The position numbers and the translations under genes were made by a program. The notes beneath the pieces are model-generated. The model made no database searches and had not been told where the DNA came from. It saw only the letters and a list, made by a program, of their open reading frames with translations. A DNA stretch of 64,000 bases from Hydra vulgaris (Eukaryota > Cnidaria > Hydrozoa > Anthoathecata > Hydridae). The stretch is taken from contig NC_088928.1 in assembly GCF_038396675.1 (NCBI RefSeq), forward strand, positions 20,302,501 through 20,366,500. Direction: 5' to 3'. Positions 62,662-64,000 of this stretch are shown piece after piece (the first letter of the stretch is position 1; the number at the start of each line of letters is the position of its first letter).

Positions 62662-62782
62662 CAATTAAATAAGCATTAACTGTTACAGATATAAATTTTA
62701 AACATACTGTTTTTTATATAAATTGATAACAGATTCTCGCTTTAAATAATTTTCAAACAAACAAACAAAAAAATTATCTTAC

Positions 62783-63773
62783 TATGCTCTGTTTTAAAAT
62801 ATTTTTCTAGCTGTCGACTAATTGGATTTATTGTAATAACAAAAGTAAACAGCAAATTAAGAGTAATTACAACTTCAGATATTGTAATCATAAAATTTCC
62901 ATTTCTTTTTAGGTTTTTAAAATATTGCTGTCTACATAACTACCAAATCAAGATAAGGTAAGACTGCAACAGGTATATACATACAGCAATAAATGCCCAA
63001 ATTGCTTCAAGAGGAAATTTTCTTTTTTTCATATTATATCAAGTTTCATATCAGTTTGGAATGTTGGAAAAACTGTTACACCTCCAAATGCAAATGGAAT
63101 TGTTCCAAAAGCAGAAAAAAAGATTTAAATGTTTCTGTTGTCCTTTTATCATCATGAGCAATACCATTTTCATACAAATACATACTTGTTCTGATAATTA
63201 TAAATATGCATGCTATTATTGTGCAAAGACTTATAGCTAAAGCAAATTGCCAAATCTCTTTGGGGGAGTTAAGCCATGTAAATGATAAAAGAACTAGTCC
63301 ACATATCAAAACACTCTAAATTCATTTTGCTGCGTAAGAGTACCAATATTTTTGTTCACAATTGATGATACTTGATTTACTGATAGTAAGAGAAAAACAG
63401 TACAAACTCCAACCAAAGTAACAAGAACACAATTTTCAACTATTCGTTTTCCCAATTTACCAGCAGCATACTTTCCAATCTCAGGGTGAGGATCTCGTAT
63501 GTGTTGCCTAGAGCTTTCTAATGTTCTAGTTGTTAACATCCAGCATTGACCAAAAATAATTTCACAATAAAGTGACATGCAGTAACCAAGTATTAACAAA
63601 ACGATTCCTGTCCATCCAGATTCACTTAGAGCTTTAGGGATAGCTAAAATTCCACTGCCAGCCATAGTTGCTACAATGAAAAAAGCACATTTTGTAACAG
63701 ATATTCCTTTTTCTATAACTTCAATGCAATCATCGCTAACGTTAATAAACTCTTGACCGGTATTATCTGCCAT
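62783..63773 (-). pseudogene. AAAP-family amino-acid transporter, frame-disrupted
   Basis: A membrane amino-acid transporter sequence of the Aa_trans (SLC32/36/38, AVT) type. The ATG is at 63773 (MADNTGQEF). TM1 is read from ATMAGSGILAIPKALSESGW, followed by TM2 and TM3. After a shift near 63315 come ICGLVLLSFTWLNSPKEIW and TM5. After a second shift in the A7 run at 63115-63121 comes SAFGTIPFAFGGVTVFP. Three more shifts fall near 63033, 62970 and 62944, after which DFGSYVDSNIL and FVITINPISRQLEKYF are readable. About eight of the usual eleven membrane segments are visible, without introns over 1 kb. A good donor (GTAAGA) follows 62783, so more exons may have existed. Either a decayed (perhaps retrocopied) gene or a real gene with sequence errors; the intact GNMT exons argue against general errors. 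Confidence 0.7.
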
Positions 63774-63890
63774 GATAAAACTCGTGACTTTTTTGCTCAC
63801 AAAATATTTGAAGATTGCTGCGTTTTTATGCAGCGATCATAAATCATTAATGTTGTTTCGTAACGTGCTTTATAAGAGGCCTAATCACCT

Positions 63891-63926
63891 AATCAAAGTT
63901 ACCCCACAAATGGGGTAACTTTGATT
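63891..63926. repeat. Perfect 16-bp-arm hairpin
   Basis: AATCAAAGTTACCCCA, four-base loop, TGGGGTAACTTTGATT. Lies about 120 bp upstream of the transporter start (minus strand). Confidence 0.88.
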
Positions 63927-64000
63927 TAATAAAATTTAATAAAAACAACAGTCAAGTTTCACATTAATTCATTTTTGCTAAAATAAAATAATATTATTTT

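Noticed and set aside
63306..63376. A 56-bp intron (GTATCA...TTTAG) explaining the first transporter frame break
   Set aside because: Too short compared with the 96-174-bp short introns here, and it would remove conserved-looking residues; a shift is simpler, though not proven.

Overview
This is an AT-rich animal genomic window, most likely from Hydra or a close hydrozoan relative. The evidence for that is the host genes (metazoan GNMT and CFAP36, with GT-AG introns), the very many TA microsatellites, and the transposon mix: non-LTR LINEs, Penelope, Ginger, P-element-like, a Gypsy-like relic, and many short inverted-repeat elements. The organism call is inference; no diagnostic sequence was compared.

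Three host loci can be read. (1) Glycine N-methyltransferase lies on the minus strand at 15361-11263 in five intact exons that join in phase to 290 codons. (2) CFAP36 (CCDC104) lies on the plus strand at 15791-53423 in eight short exons that join in phase to 402 codons. It spans about 37.6 kb because its first five introns are full of transposons. The two start codons are head to head, 429 bp apart, so a shared promoter region is likely. (3) At the right edge, minus strand 63773-62783, is an AAAP-family amino-acid transporter sequence. It is well conserved at the protein level but broken by about five one- or two-base shifts, so it is either a pseudogene or poor sequence.

Layout: 1-11 kb is intergenic, with microsatellites, a LINE relic and small inverted-repeat elements. 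11-15.4 kb is GNMT, with a foldback element in intron 2. 15.8-53.4 kb is CFAP36. Its introns hold seven fragments of one LINE family (some with internal deletions), a P-element-like transposase relic, a Gypsy-like RT relic, a split Penelope element, a degenerate cnidarian repeat gene, tandem repeats and large palindromes. 54644-58978 is a structurally complete 4335-bp Ginger1-like DNA transposon with TGT...ACA ends, a GCGG target duplication and a decayed Gypsy-integrase-like transposase; a tRNA-derived SINE sits inside it. 59-62.7 kb holds TA repeats, another degenerate repeat-gene fragment and two inverted-repeat elements with TTA duplications.

The host genes have no evident functional link. 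GNMT is a cytosolic SAM-dependent enzyme and CFAP36 a ciliary BART-domain protein. Their closeness looks like promoter sharing rather than a pathway. I found no clearly new biological system. The strongest structural observations are the Ginger element, a near-identical copy of the CFAP36 3' end in one of its own introns, and a 226-bp almost perfect palindrome at 26.4 kb.
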